This document shows, in pieces, positions 9,760 through 20,269 of a stretch of DNA of 64,000 nucleotides. The first letter of the stretch is position 1, and each line of letters opens with the position of its first letter. Position numbers and translations under genes: made by a program. The stretch covers positions 1 to 64,000 of the forward strand of contig VCJN01000482.1 in NCBI GenBank assembly GCA_006384855.1, read 5' to 3'. This DNA is from Tetraselmis striata (taxonomy: Eukaryota > Chlorophyta > Chlorodendrophyceae > Chlorodendrales > Chlorodendraceae). The notes under the pieces are model-generated. The model saw only the letters and a list, made by a program, of their open reading frames with translations, searched no databases and was not told where the DNA came from.

Positions 9760-12700
9760 GGTTTCAAAGTTGTGTCTGGTTGTGCCAAAAAGGTCGCGCA
9801 GGCACTTTTACAAGGTCAAGATCCGAAATTGGCAGGAAGGTAAAGTGAAAAGCGTGGAGGGAAAACGGAGTCAGGGAGGGCGCTGCGTGTAACGCAGCGA
9901 AAACTGGAAGATGGCAGGCTCAGCTGTTATGGCTGCTTTTATGTCGACTTGTGCTTCACCCAAAAGGGCGCAACGACAGGTGCCTAGTTCCCGTACCACT
10001 GAGCAGCACTTGTAGCTGAAAAGCGGTTATGTCAAGGGAGGAAACCCCATAAACTAGTTTAGATCATTTCAAAGTTGAGTATGGTTTTGTCAATCATGAG
10101 CGAACGGAGAGAGCGGTGGATTGACGGAGAAGGGGTAGCGCCAGGTCATGAAGGAGGCACCGGGAAGGCCACCGCTGCGGAGTCCTGGTGGACTTGGAAG
10201 TGCCGTAGGGGGGCGATGTGGCCAAAGAAGAACCATGCGCCCGGTGAAGGCAGAACGTTGGGGTCGATGTAGTCCAGAACGACGTTGGAGTTAGTGGCCC
10301 AGCCGCCTTGGTAGCGAATGTCGGGCAATGGAACTCCGATGGCATTGGCAGCAGACGCTGCTCCCTTGCGAAGGCTGTGTGAGGTCCAGGAAGTGCCGGC
10401 GAGAGGGGCCGCAGCGACAAGACGGACGGATGTAGACAGCCAGTCCGACATGGTAGCGGCGGTCCAAGGTTTTGACTGCTCGCTTGGGGTGGCCGCCCAG
10501 AAGTTTGTTTCAGCCAAGGCAACAGTAACCAGGGGAACATATTGTACGTTGTCGATGAAATTATACAGGAGGCGTGCAACTCGGGGGTGTTCTGATACCG
10601 GAATAAGGAGAAGCACGCGCATGTCGTCGGGTCCCCGTCGGCCAGCGCAACGTTTCTCGCGGTACACCAGCAGGGTAATGTTATAATCGTCGACATGCAC
10701 ATCCCGCACTCGGCAGGAGACGCCAGTAAGTCCCCTGGCAAAGAACATGAAGTTGACAGCCGAGGCCATGAGGGCTCGGAAGTCGTGCTGGTACTCTGTG
10801 GTGTGAGCAGACATAATTAACTCGGCCTTCTCGACGAATATGTAAGCTACATCAGCAGGCAGAGGAACTCGCAAAGGGGCGGCCTCCAGACGGCGCTGCC
10901 GCAGCATCAGCCCACGTCTAGCTACAGTAAGGTGTAGGCTGTCCTTGGCGATTGGGTCGAGGTTGTGCAGCTCGAAGAACGTGTTGATTGCAGACAGGTA
11001 GGGTTGCAGTGACTTAGCTCCAATGTGTCCTCGCTCACCAATCCAGGCAACGTACCGGACGACAGTAGCAGTAGTCGCCTCGAGCGGGCTGATGTTCTCG
11101 GAGTCGTGGCAGAACTCCGCGAACTGAAACAATCTGCCGGCGTAGCTCTTGAGTGTCTGAGCGGTTATGGAGTTGGAGAGCAAGTCGAGCGTCCGTTGTC
11201 CTAACTCGTCTGAGCCGAAAGCAACATCATGCAGTCGAGATCGCAGTGAAGCAGCCCAGGGAGCGACAGCCTCGAGCTCGTCAATTACGTAAGTGCGTCG
11301 TCCTACCGATAGAGTATCAGGAGGGCGACTGCTGTTTGCAAAGTACTCGGCAGCAGCGGTAAGGTTTCCGGCGGTTGGCCGGTAGTTGCTGGACGGGTTT
11401 GCAGTAGCACCAGTGCGGGTATGCGGGGCTAGGTTCAGGTAAGAGGGCCACCCCGCGCGCCCTTCGCGCTCGTAGCGCCTATCACGCGCGTAACGTACAT
11501 GCGCGAAGCTTGGTCGTTGCGAACCGGTTGTAACACGCAGTGTGACAACCGACGGACGCAGTGAGGAAATGGTACGGCAGGCGGTTGATTGAGCCGCCAT
11601 GTGCAGGTGTGCTGATGGTTGAGCCGCACTCGGCTGTAGCTGTAAGAAGTGCCGCACCGAGGAAGGTCTAAATGAAGCCTGTAAGGTGGGGGGTCAGGTC
11701 CTGGCACAGACCGCTCATCCCGCCGTTGAGCTGCAACGGTGGGTGCGCTTTGCGGCGGTCACCGAAAGGTGGCCTCGCAAAGCTCCAGCATCTCCGACGA
11801 AAGGCGCCCCACACCTACCGTCACTCGTGCTCACCTTCGCGGCCACGCCCACGTCCACCGCCACGCCCTCGTCCACGCCCGCGTCCTGCAGCTCCTGCCG
11901 CTACCCGAGCAGTAGCGGTTGCTTTTGCGCTGCTGGCCACGGACGCCTCGAAGACGCGACGCTCGTAGTCCCTCATGAGGTCCCCAAAAATCGCGGAGCC
12001 CAGATGCTCAGATCCAGGCTGAAAGTGTTGGGCTCGCAGCACGTCTAGAACACCTTGGTGACCGTGCACACGCTTGACCTCATTAAGCCTCCGTAGGAAG
12101 GCCAAACGAAAGCGAAACGCCTTGTCGATGGCTTCGGCGTAGTTCCGAGCTCTCGCGAGGTAGGGGGTGAAGTCCTGATTGGCAGCAGGGACGTAGGGCA
12201 GCAGCTCGTCGAGAGCCACGAAAAGTGCGGCCATGTGGGCGCCGAAACACGACATTCATAGATACTCCTCATGGGCCGGCAGACGCCGGACATCCTGCTT
12301 GAGGTACTCTTTCGTTAGGTCGGTGCTCAGGGGGAAGAGTCCAGGCACTCGGCTGAACGGTCGAGCGGCCTCGTAACCAGACTTTGCTCGCTGCAGTAGC
12401 TCTGGCACCGCGAGGTAGTCATCCTCGTCACTCACGGATTTTGCTCCGACACGGCCGCTCTGGGCTAGCTCTAGCAAGTCGGGGCGCTCTGCGGCTCCCC
12501 CGCTGCCTATCGGATGTCCCGCAATGCGCTGCCCGGAACCAGAGCCATGCATGTGCCCCTTCTCCATCAACAACGCGCTCACGAGCCGTCAGCTGGGCCA
12601 ACGTTGTTGCAAGCTCGCGCAGTAATGTACGCTGGACCTTCACGTCTGCGTGTAGCGACTCGAGCGTCGGCTCAACGACGGGTTCTTCTCCATCTTACAT
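9760..12700 (-). mobile_element. Tyrosine-recombinase element (DIRS/Crypton-like), copy 1
   Basis: About 2.9 kb, defined by homology to 39935-42900. In coding order it holds an upstream protein region (about 12580-11821) ending in a Gly/Arg-rich tail, then a long tyrosine-recombinase frame (11657-10146), then a non-coding 3' end with the words GGAGGAAACCCCAT and TGGCTGCTTTTATGTC. No reverse transcriptase is seen, so it is either a Crypton-type DNA element or a DIRS-class element that lost that part. The recombinase frame looks whole; the upstream region appears to carry perhaps one or two breaks. It is clearly younger than the copy at 40 kb. Confidence 0.7.
10146..11657 (-). CDS. Tyrosine recombinase of a DIRS/Crypton-like element
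   Basis: A 503-residue frame. The C-terminal third has the tyrosine-recombinase layout: an arginine-containing helix region (A-R-G-L-T-G-V), then H-S-L-R-K-G, then G-G-W, then a tyrosine in L-D-Y-I-D. The middle (about residues 150-260) resembles a core-binding domain, with L-K-S-Y-A-G-R-L-F-Q-F-A-E-F-C. Such enzymes cut and rejoin DNA to integrate circular element intermediates. The N-terminal 100 residues are basic and unrecognised. The frame is the same length class as recombinases of Crypton and DIRS elements; the exact family is not settled. Confidence 0.72.
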   Translation of the reverse strand: MRHFLQLQPSAAQPSAHLHMAAQSTACRTISSLRPSVVTLRVTTGSQRPSFAHVRYARDRRYEREGRAGWPSYLNLAPHTRTGATANPSSNYRPTAGNLTAAAEYFANSSRPPDTLSVGRRTYVIDELEAVAPWAASLRSRLHDVAFGSDELGQRTLDLLSNSITAQTLKSYAGRLFQFAEFCHDSENISPLEATTATVVRYVAWIGERGHIGAKSLQPYLSAINTFFELHNLDPIAKDSLHLTVARRGLMLRQRRLEAAPLRVPLPADVAYIFVEKAELIMSAHTTEYQHDFRALMASAVNFMFFARGLTGVSCRVRDVHVDDYNITLLVYREKRCAGRRGPDDMRVLLLIPVSEHPRVARLLYNFIDNVQYVPLVTVALAETNFWAATPSEQSKPWTAATMSDWLSTSVRLVAAAPLAGTSWTSHSLRKGAASAANAIGVPLPDIRYQGGWATNSNVVLDYIDPNVLPSPGAWFFFGHIAPLRHFQVHQDSAAVAFPVPPS

Positions 12701-14249
12701 GGTAACACACGGATGTACGACACGGGTGGTGAGCCGGGTGTGGTCTTGAACAACCTGAGGTGACCTTGCTCGCAACAAGCTACGAGACAGTTTTAACATC
12801 GCTGCAATAATATGCAATTGGGCCGCAGTATCAATGTTGGTGATCTCCAGTTATTAGCAGTGCACATTGGCCATCAAGCTATTGCCACATGCCATACATG
12901 CATAAGAGAGGACAATTTTGAAGAAATAAAAACCACATTCTTACATTGTGAAAGTATTAAGCCCTTGCCCTGCCGGCCGAAGTAGCTCTACCATACTATG
13001 GAGGTGTACTTATGGATGAATGCTACGATGTCACGGTCGCATAATCTCCGCCACGCTGCGTTTGGATGTGTTGCGCCTGACGGGCCATAGCGCGCCGAGC
13101 ATGCTCGCATGTTGGCTGGTACTGAGTTGTTGGCTCTTTCGCCGAGTTGCTATTCTCTTTGCAAGCATGGCTCTCCTCCTTTGTTGCGCCTGTATTTTTG
13201 CTCCGATATTGTCACGCACCCGTAGTACGAGTGGCCGGCTTAGCTCCCCTGCATGTGCATGTGCGCATTGTGCGGACTCTAGGCATGAAAGTTCTCCACT
13301 GCATGGTCTAGGCCCCGTCTATAGATGCCATGCTTAGCTAGCTACTTTAGTCTATTATATCCTTACTTGAAGTAGTCTCTCTTCTTTCTCGACATACTAG
13401 CGGGTTCACTGGGGTGCTGCGTCGTGGGTAGGTGGCTGATGCCGTATGTGGATACCGGGCGGCATATCATGCGAAACATGGGCGGGTTTTCCGGCGCTGG
13501 ATGCGGGTAGCCCATGGGCGCGCCTCATCTACCGGATGGGCAACTGTAATAAAGTGGGTATAAGTCACCTCAGGCGTTTCCAACGAGTCGGAGAGGGTAT
13601 CGTCGATACACGCTTTGCAATCTTGCGCGGTGTCGACGGTGTTCTCTGGGACACTCATGGCGACAACAATGGCATCGTGAAGCGGCAAAGAAGCGGGGGC
13701 AAGACATCACATGGCTGTCAATATAAACTCTGAGCATGTCGCCTTTGGGCCAAGTCCGTCGCCTTCCTCCACGACTGTTGCTTGAATTGTTGGACGTTGT
13801 CAATGTTGACGCTGACGAATAAAGAAATGACGCCGCCAATCACTTTCACGGGCATTATGGTGGGGGTGGCCATTGTGAGGTGGCCATTGTGATGTCAAGC
13901 GCGGCCGCGGCCAGGGTTCTGCGGCGGGGGTGTCGACTGGAGCCAATAAACCGACATGGATAGCGAGCACGCAACCGTGAGGCCAGACGCGGCCGTATGC
14001 GTCGACACGGATTCTCTAGTGCATTACTAAGTATTTTTGGGATTCAACATCTTGTTTTGCGGATATCCGGTGACCCCCGTCCCCTTCTGAGGGTGAAATT
14101 GGCAGCTAAAACAACAGATGTTAGTAGTCATTATGACATAGAGATTTATGGTCCCTCGTCACCACGTGCGCACCTTCTGGCCGAACTCCCGACGAGAGTA
14201 CAATTCATCGAAATGGTTTCGTAACATATTATATTTGCCACTATAGACA
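12701..14249. other. No gene seen
   Basis: No open frame with family resemblance and no intron-exon pattern that closes. It contains scattered CGACG words. A 12950-13440 block is moderately AT-balanced and featureless to my reading. Confidence 0.4.
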
Positions 14250-14351
14250 ATCATCACAGCATTATCATCACGGCATTAGGCCATTCCGACAAAATGACCT
14301 GGTTTAGGCCAGTATTATCCGTGGAAACGGAGGGGGGGGGGGGGGGGGGGG
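14250..14351. repeat. Dispersed repeat ending in a G20 run; inverted copy at 24242-24335
   Basis: The words GGCCATTCCGACAAAATGAC and CTGGTTT (14278-14304) are found inverted at 24270-24296. In both places the sequence next to it, on the same relative side, is a long G/C homopolymer (G20 at 14332-14351; G23 at 24242-24264). The conserved relation suggests the homopolymer is part of the repeat or its tail. Confidence 0.6.
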
Positions 14352-14650
14352 TTGTTTTGTAAATTGCGAAAGTTTTGTAATTAGTACTGTAAGCAGCATA
14401 CAGCCTTCCAGCGCCCCATGTGCACCTCCCGTTTGTCCTTATCATGCGCCGCCGCCGCTGCTGCCACCGTGCTTGCCCGCATGCAAACCTAGCTACCATC
14501 CATCTACCTCCTACCGACTGGCGACCGCTCCTCGTTACACTTCCATCGCCCGCTAGCAACGTATGCTGGCCGCCAACGCTCACATACTAGTGCCGCGCGC
14601 CACCATGGCGTCGTCGTCAGGACCGGTTCCTATGCACAAGCTCCACGCCC

Positions 14651-15057
14651 TTGCCAGAGGATCACCCCTTCCGCGACACCTTTGTTTGTGATCATACCTT
14701 GACATGCGAATCCAGGGTGGAGTGGGAGTGCTACACCCACCAAAATAAGTCGGTGGCGTGGTTAAACCCGGACCTGTGCGTGCGCTATGCTGGAAAACTT
14801 GGAGCCGGACGGCGCCACAAAGACATGCATGACGTTTATCACGTCGTGCTGCCTATCTGCGAGGTTAATCCCGCCGTTTTCGTTACTGGTGGCTGCAACT
14901 GTATTGCGTGTCACTTGCAAATGTTTTTTACATCGCGCAGGCATGCGAGACAGATGGGCTGAAGCACATCGTGCGCAGGTTCAAGCTCAACGGCCAGCAG
15001 AAGCTCAAGAACATGGACAAGCAGCTAGCCAGGCAAGCACGACGGGAGCGCATGTGA
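14651..15057 (+). CDS. Two coding-like exons of an unrecognised Cys/His-containing protein, 5' end unresolved
   Basis: Exon a runs to 14863 (ending ...L-P-I-C-E) and exon b is 14941-15057, joined by a 77-bp GT-AG intron with matching phase. Together they give a Cys/His-bearing segment (C-D-H-T-L-T-C, W-E-C) followed by a Lys/Arg-rich tail ending R-R-E-R-M-stop. No ATG opens this frame upstream. A well-placed ATG in GCCACCATGG context (14605) is in another frame, so either a further intron or decay separates them. It may be the C-terminal part of a transposase or a host protein; I do not recognise the family. Confidence 0.35.
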
Positions 15058-16192
15058 GGCAGGCACCCGCAACAGGGAGCGACAGCCCCAACGGCGTCAG
15101 CGTCAGCGTCGGCGGCATCAGCCGCCACCGCGGCTTTGCCTGCGGAGTCGGCCACTGGAGGCGCTTCGTACTATATTGTATCGTTTGCCAATGCCAGCTG
15201 TAGACATTGTAGCACATGTAAAGGGGAGGGACGGGGGTGGGGACCATGCACACTGGCGCAAACAAGTGTGCACTATTTTCACACAAGGCTGACCTATGCT
15301 AGACTTTTAACATTTTCAGGAACATCACCATCATTGTCTGTCTACTGCATTACGCACACAGATGCATCTTTATCATGTTGTGGTCTCTCAATCTCCGCGC
15401 CACCGCCGCCGCGCTACCGGATTCACTTGCTAATGCGGTTTGTGGAAAGAACGGCCCGGATTTACTGGCGACCTACTATACATGTAAGAGTAGTAGGCAT
15501 GTCTTGATGTCCTGCCGCCGGGCTGCTGCTGCTCCGAAACCACTTATAGCACTGAAATCGCACAACAACGCCCGGACGCTGCACTGTGAGATTCAGATGT
15601 GACGTAAATGTGCCCTACTGATGACGAACGACGACATACGGGGACGATACGGGACGGACGAGGGACGTGGATTTCATACCCAGTAGCGACGACTATCGCG
15701 CGCGACCTGTAAAGTACTATATGAATTTCTCGTTTCCATAATTTCATCAAATTGATATGCGCACGCGGGCTCGCGTGTCGCCCGCCGACGCGGAGCACCC
15801 GGGCTAAGTACATGCGGATGTACGCACTCATTGCACATCGCCGCACATCGCTGACCGCACATCGCTGACCGCTGACCCCGCGGTGTGCCGCGATGTGCGG
15901 CACGACGGGCGGAGGTGTGGGCGGATGTAGGTGGTACGGTAGGTGGTAGGCGGTAGGTGGTGTTCGTAGGTGCGCGTTTTAATGCAGCCGCCCTAACTGC
16001 TGATGATTGTGTAACGCCTCAGCACGCGCATGAAGTACGGGGTCGCCTCACGGTCACCGCCGCTCACCGTTGAATCAAGCGCGGACAGCCGCGCACTCGC
16101 ATCTGTGTTGCCTGCCGGTGGTGGGTTACATCCACCCCAACTCTCAACCCCCCCCCCCCCCCCCCCCCCGCCCCCCGCGCGCGGCAGCAGGC
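15058..16192. other. Intergenic, repeat fragments only
   Basis: No gene is seen. 15580-15602 (CACTGTGAGATTCAGATGTG) is the inverse of 22965-22986, next to AACGCCCGGACGC, a word that recurs at 23362-23374. Short direct repeats of CGCACATCGCTGACC occur at about 15840-15880. A C22 run ends at 16169, just before the next coding-like segment. Confidence 0.45.
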
Positions 16193-16830
16193 ATGCCGGC
16201 AAAGGGATGGATAGCGAGTGTGTCGAAGGATGGCGTGTACACATGCAAGCACTGCCACGGCATCGTGACGGGTAGTAGTGAAAGGACGGCGCGAGAGCGG
16301 CACTTCCGGAAATACCCGAACTGTAGCCACTCGTTGAAGCGTGCGGCTAAGTTGCGCCGCAAGGCCGCCTTATCACAAGCAGCAGCAGCAGGGGCGGCAG
16401 CAGCAGCAACAGCAACAGCAGCAACAAGCGCGGCAGCAGGAGTAGCTGCAGCCGTCGGAAACGGCCCGCCGGCGCCGGTCTCGGACGACGGCGGCTCGAA
16501 GGTGGACGATGTGATGGGCGTGGGGGAGGACCCCGTTGGCGAAGACGGTATGGACGGTTGCGCCCTTCGTTTGCAGTGTCCAAGAATCGAAAGGTAACCC
16601 CCCCCCCCCCCCCCCCCCGGGCGTGGGCGTGGGCGTGGGCGTGGGCGTGGGCGTGACGGCATTCCCCTCCATGACTGCAGGGTCAGGCAAGGTGACGGTG
16701 CAGTTCGGCTGGGTCATGGAGGACTGCTTGCACCACATGGAAACGTTTTCCATTCTTAACGCCGGTCCGCTGCTCGAGGAGGCCCGGGTGAAGGCGATCA
16801 TGACCGAGAAGGAGCTTCGCGTCCCCAGGC
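16193..16830 (+). CDS. BED-like zinc-finger protein, two coding-like exons
   Basis: Exon 1 starts at ATG 16193. Near residues 16-45 it has C-x2-C followed by R-E-R-H and N-C, a CCHC arrangement like a degenerate BED-type finger; then a basic stretch and an Ala-rich tract (residues 60-85). Ending exon 1 at 16547 (GAC-G | GTATGG) and resuming at 16681 closes in phase 1 and continues into a convincing frame (V-Q-F-G-W-V-M-E-D-C-L). The intron holds a C21 run and a GGGCGT tandem repeat. After about 16828 the best coding frame shifts, so another small intron or a frameshift is likely. BED fingers occur in hAT-type transposases and host regulators; which one applies is not clear. Confidence 0.4.
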
Positions 16831-16980
16831 GGTGCTTGGGCACATGTACAAGCGCATGCAAGGAGCTGCGTGGTTCGTCACGCGGTGGGGGTTGCAGAAT
16901 GTGGTGACGGAGGAGGACGGCCCCGAGCGCAAGGCGCAGGTGGACGCGCTCACTAGGGAGGGGAGGACTCAATACCCCGC

Positions 16981-17651
16981 GCGGCGCCAAGGCGCGGCGG
17001 CCGGGGCAGCGCGGCGCCAAGGCGCGGCGGCCGGGGCAGCGCGGCGCCAAGGCGCGGCGGCCGGGGCAGCGCGGCGCCAAGGCGCGGCGGCCGGGGCAGC
17101 GCGGCGCCAAGGCGCGGCGGCCGGGGCAGCGCGGCGCCAAGGCGCGGCGGCCGGGGCAGCGCGGCGCCAAGGCGCGGCGGCCGGGGCAGCGCGGCGCCAA
17201 GGCGCGGCGGCCGGGGCAGCGCGGCGCCAAGGCGCGGCGGCCGGGGCAGCGCGGCGCCAAGGCGCGGCGGCCGGGGCAGCGCGGCGCCAAGGCGCGGCGG
17301 CCGGGGCAGCGCGGCGCCAAGGCGCGGCGGCCGGGGCAGCGCGGCGCCAAGGCGCGGCGGCCGGGGCAGCGCGGCGCCAAGGCGCGGCGGCCGGGGCAGC
17401 GCGGCGCCAAGGCGCGGCGGCCGGGGCAGCGCGGCGCCAAGGCGCGGCGGCCGGGGCAGCGCGGCGCCAAGGCGCGGCGGCCGGGGCAGCGCGGCGCCAA
17501 GGCGCGGCGGCCGGGGCAGCGCGGCGCCAAGGCGCGGCGGCCGGGGCAGCGCGGCGCCAAGGCGCGGCGGCCGGGGCAGCGCGGCGCCAAGGCGCGGCGG
17601 CCGGGGCAGCGCGGCGCCAAGGCGCGGCGGCCGGGGCAGCGCGGCGCCAAG
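16981..17651. repeat. Minisatellite: 22 perfect 30-bp units
   Basis: Unit GCGGCGCCAAGGCGCGGCGG + CCGGGGCAGC, repeated 22 times without a visible change and followed by an 11-base partial unit. Because 30 is divisible by three and the unit lacks stops, several frames stay open throughout. On the plus strand one frame gives a 10-residue repeat R-R-Q-G-A-A-A-G-A-A, continuous with coding-like sequence upstream (V-D-A-L-T-R-E-G-R-T-Q-Y). Perfect identity means very recent amplification or an assembly artefact. Confidence 0.95.
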
Positions 17652-17881
17652 ACAGCGCATACAGCGGAATCGGCGGAAAGGGATGCATTACAAGCTGTGG
17701 ACGGCAGCCGCTGAAAACTATGCGGTCATGCCGCAACAACCCCAGCACTGGCTTCTGGATACCTCTGATCTGGCTGACGGCGGCGGGCTGCGGGATGCAG
17801 GGCCGCATGACTGAGGTGGCGGTGCTGGTGAGCCCGCAGAGTCTGCATGCGGCGGAGGCGGCGCAGCCGCATAGGCACTAG
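17652..17881 (+). pseudogene. Coding-like tail after the minisatellite
   Basis: Two short frames look coding by third-position GC: about 17645-17710 (A-E-S-A-E-R-D-A-L-Q-A-V-D-G-S-R) and about 17706-17815 (A-A-E-N-Y-A-V-M-P-Q-Q-P-Q-H-W). They are not in the same frame, although a GGCAG acceptor-like site lies between them. This may be the C-terminal part of the gene begun at 16193, disrupted by repeat expansion. Confidence 0.25.
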
Positions 17882-18232
17882 ACAATGCTCTGAAGCGAGC
17901 CCCAATTGTCTGCCCAGCGCCTGCCCCAATGTAACGCACCAGCTTGGCAGCAATTGGCAGCTCTTTTGCCCCCCCCCCCCTCCACCCCACAGACACACTA
18001 CCAATACCAGTTTCTCATCCCGGCGGGCAGTTGATGCGTATACCCAGGCTTGTGCGTACGCGGTGCGGGGGGGGGGGGGGGGGGGGGGGGAATCACTATA
18101 GCTAAGCTAGTGATGTGAGATATGAGTGCAGCAACAGATATTGTGCAAGATATAATACGATGGCATGCAAGCGGGTCCCCGCTCTTCCACAATCATTGGC
18201 TCTGCTCCCTCTTGCCCCGCCCCCGGTGCCCT

Positions 18233-18565
18233 TTAGCTGCTCTCAGCATCCCGAGTGGGATGGGCGGGGCAGCGGTTGCTACCGAGTGAGGCGTAGCATC
18301 GTTTGCAGTAGCAACGCAGCCTTTCCGGTGTGACGCCGCCTGGATGTAACCCAGCAGTACGCGCAAAGTGCAAGTGCAAGCTGCTGATGGCGGGGATCCC
18401 GCGCGGGGGGGGGGGGGGGGGGGGGGCAGCGGCTGTGGGATAGGCGCGGCAGCGGTTGCTACAGAGTGAGGCGTCGCATTGTTTGCAGTAGCAACGCAGC
18501 CTTTCCGGTTGCATAGTGTGACGCAGCCTGGATGTAACCCAGCAGTACGCGCAAAGTGCAAGTGT
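18233..18565. repeat. Two tandem units of about 181 bp
   Basis: The words GCGGTTGCTAC, GTTTGCAGTAGCAACGCAGC, CTTTCCGGT, CTGGATGTAACCCAGCAGTA and CGCGCAAAGTGCAAGTG recur at a spacing of about 181 bp. A G22 run (18405-18426) lies between the units. Non-coding. Confidence 0.8.
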
Positions 18566-18606
18566 TACACGTCCGTGTGCCCCACCCAATGACATTGCGC
18601 CCGACC

Positions 18607-19239
18607 TCACTGACGGCATGTCTCGCTCTCCTTCAGCTCCTGGGCCGTCCGCCGCCTCACCCTGCGCACCCTACCAGCCGCGCGTGCCTTCTCGGAAGCC
18701 TCACACACGGCGGCGCGAGTCGCGTCGTGGAACGCGTCCCTGACATGGCGGAACTCCGCCCTCTTCGTGGCCGTGGTCGGGCAGGGGACTGCCCGCTGAT
18801 GGGTCGCCATGCATGGGTACTTGGGGCCGCACAAAGCCGGGGTGCCGTCGCAGCAACACTCCCAGTCCGTCCGTTGGCCGCAGTCCACGCATGACGGGCG
18901 TCCGGCCAGGACACGCACATGATAGTGCATGTGGCCGCCTCCCGCCACTGCTCGTAGTGCTCCGGTCAACATGGCGACGAGCAAGTCGGCATGTCCCGCA
19001 GGTGGCTGCGGGGCGGGTGGCGCGAGCGCAGCCTCGCTCGCCTCGACAACCCCCTCAGCCCGATCAGTCGCCTCGACCACGGCCTCCTCCGCCTCCTGAC
19101 GCGGCGCACCAGGCGCATCATCGTCGCCTGGCAGGGCGTCCCCCCCCGCAACGGCGCCGTCGGCGGTGGCCGACGCCGTCGTGGCGGGGTGTTGTGAGGA
19201 GGTGGCCCTAGACATAGGTGGGGCCGGCACCGCCATGTG
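18607..19239 (-). CDS. Cys-rich C-terminal exon, piggyBac-like
   Basis: A frame of about 210 residues from the ATG at 19239. The N-terminal half is Ala/acidic low complexity. Then comes a Cys/His cluster (C-V-D-C-G, E-C-C-C-D, L-C-G, Y-P-C-M-A-T-H) with the spacing seen in the C-terminal zinc-binding domain of piggyBac-family transposases, followed by an Arg-rich helix. No DDD catalytic core is found next to it, so this is either a lone C-terminal exon, a domesticated fragment, or another zinc-binding family. Confidence 0.35.
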   Translation of the reverse strand, partial: HMAVPAPPMSRATSSQHPATTASATADGAVAGGDALPGDDDAPGAPRQEAEEAVVEATDRAEGVVEASEAALAPPAPQPPAGHADLLVAMLTGALRAVAGGGHMHYHVRVLAGRPSCVDCGQRTDWECCCDGTPALCGPKYPCMATHQRAVPCPTTATKRAEFRHVRDAFHDATRAAVCEASEKARAAGRVRRVRRRTAQELKESETCRQ

Positions 19240-20269
19240 TTGCTCCACATGCGGTGCGGTTCCTGACGCGACAGCTCCGTCGCACCAGTACCGGCGCCGG
19301 CACCCCACACACGCCTGCTGGGCTTACCACCAACCGGCATGTTTCCTTTGGGAGGCGGTTCATCCGCGTCGGAGGTGAGCGGCGGTGCCTGTGTGGGTGT
19401 GGATACTGCCCGGCCATTAGGGCTCCCGCCGCCTGTCGCTCCGCCGACCCACGCCGCGGCGTGTGCTGCGCCCCGCATAGTCGCCTCGAATATAATATAC
19501 ATGACGCGGGGACGGGGGGGGATTCGTGCGTTTCGTATGTCGGCGGAAAGGCGTGCGAAGCTGCGGCTGGCGAAGGTGGTGGAAGTAAGCGTGGCGGCGT
19601 CGGCGGCGTATTACCGTGCGTGCATGCGTGCGCAACCCCGCGGCAGCAAGCGCCGGACTCGGCGTGTGCCGGCGGCAGAGCTGCGAAGCCATGGACACGG
19701 TACGGGATGCCAAGTTTGGCTAAGCAACTGCCGAGGCTGGCGGCTTAACCCCCATGTCCGGCGGTTAAGGGACGGAAAGTGCGTAGAAGTTGATCGGCAA
19801 AGCGGGCATATAAGCCTGGCTGTGCTAGGTTCCTATTAAGTAATGGCGGTTTGTGCTAAGTAATTCGTAGGGGTGGACCATGAAGCGCAGGTAGGGGGCG
19901 GTATAAATGAGGCCGGGCACATATACTGCTCCACGAAACGACACTGTCGCACGTGTAGTTGAATAGACGCCCCCCCCCCCCCCCCCCCGCCGGGTCGGCC
20001 CGCCGGGTCGGCCCGCCGACCCGCCACGGCATGTAATATCTGTCATGCATCGCCGGGGTATGTGTGAGTGGATGCCCCGCCGCCACACACCCCCCCCCCA
20101 CCCCCCCCCCCCCCCCCATTTACACTTGTGCACTCATTAAGTTTGGGCTGGTTTCGGAGCAGTACATGTACGTATGTATATACATACAATGGAACGTAGG
20201 ACCTGCGCGGAAAGAGGGGGGGCTGGCGGAATGCGTTGGGGGTGCGTAGAGTAGCGTGTTGGTGAGATT
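19240..20269. other. No gene seen; homopolymers and GC-rich low complexity
   Basis: Open frames on both strands are products of GC bias. C19 lies at 19970-19988, and interrupted C-runs of about 29 bases lie at 20089-20117. Short CGGGTCGGCC direct repeats flank the first run. No promoter or RNA gene is recognised. Confidence 0.4.

Noticed and set aside
14605-14690. ATG in a GCCACCATGG context as start of the 14.6-kb gene
   Set aside because: Its frame stops after 28 codons and is not the frame of the coding-like exon at 14651-14863; it could only be linked through an unseen intron.
16373-17808. Long minus-strand frames (235-425 codons) across the 30-bp array
   Set aside because: They are repeats of one 10-residue unit, open only because the unit lacks stops in those frames.
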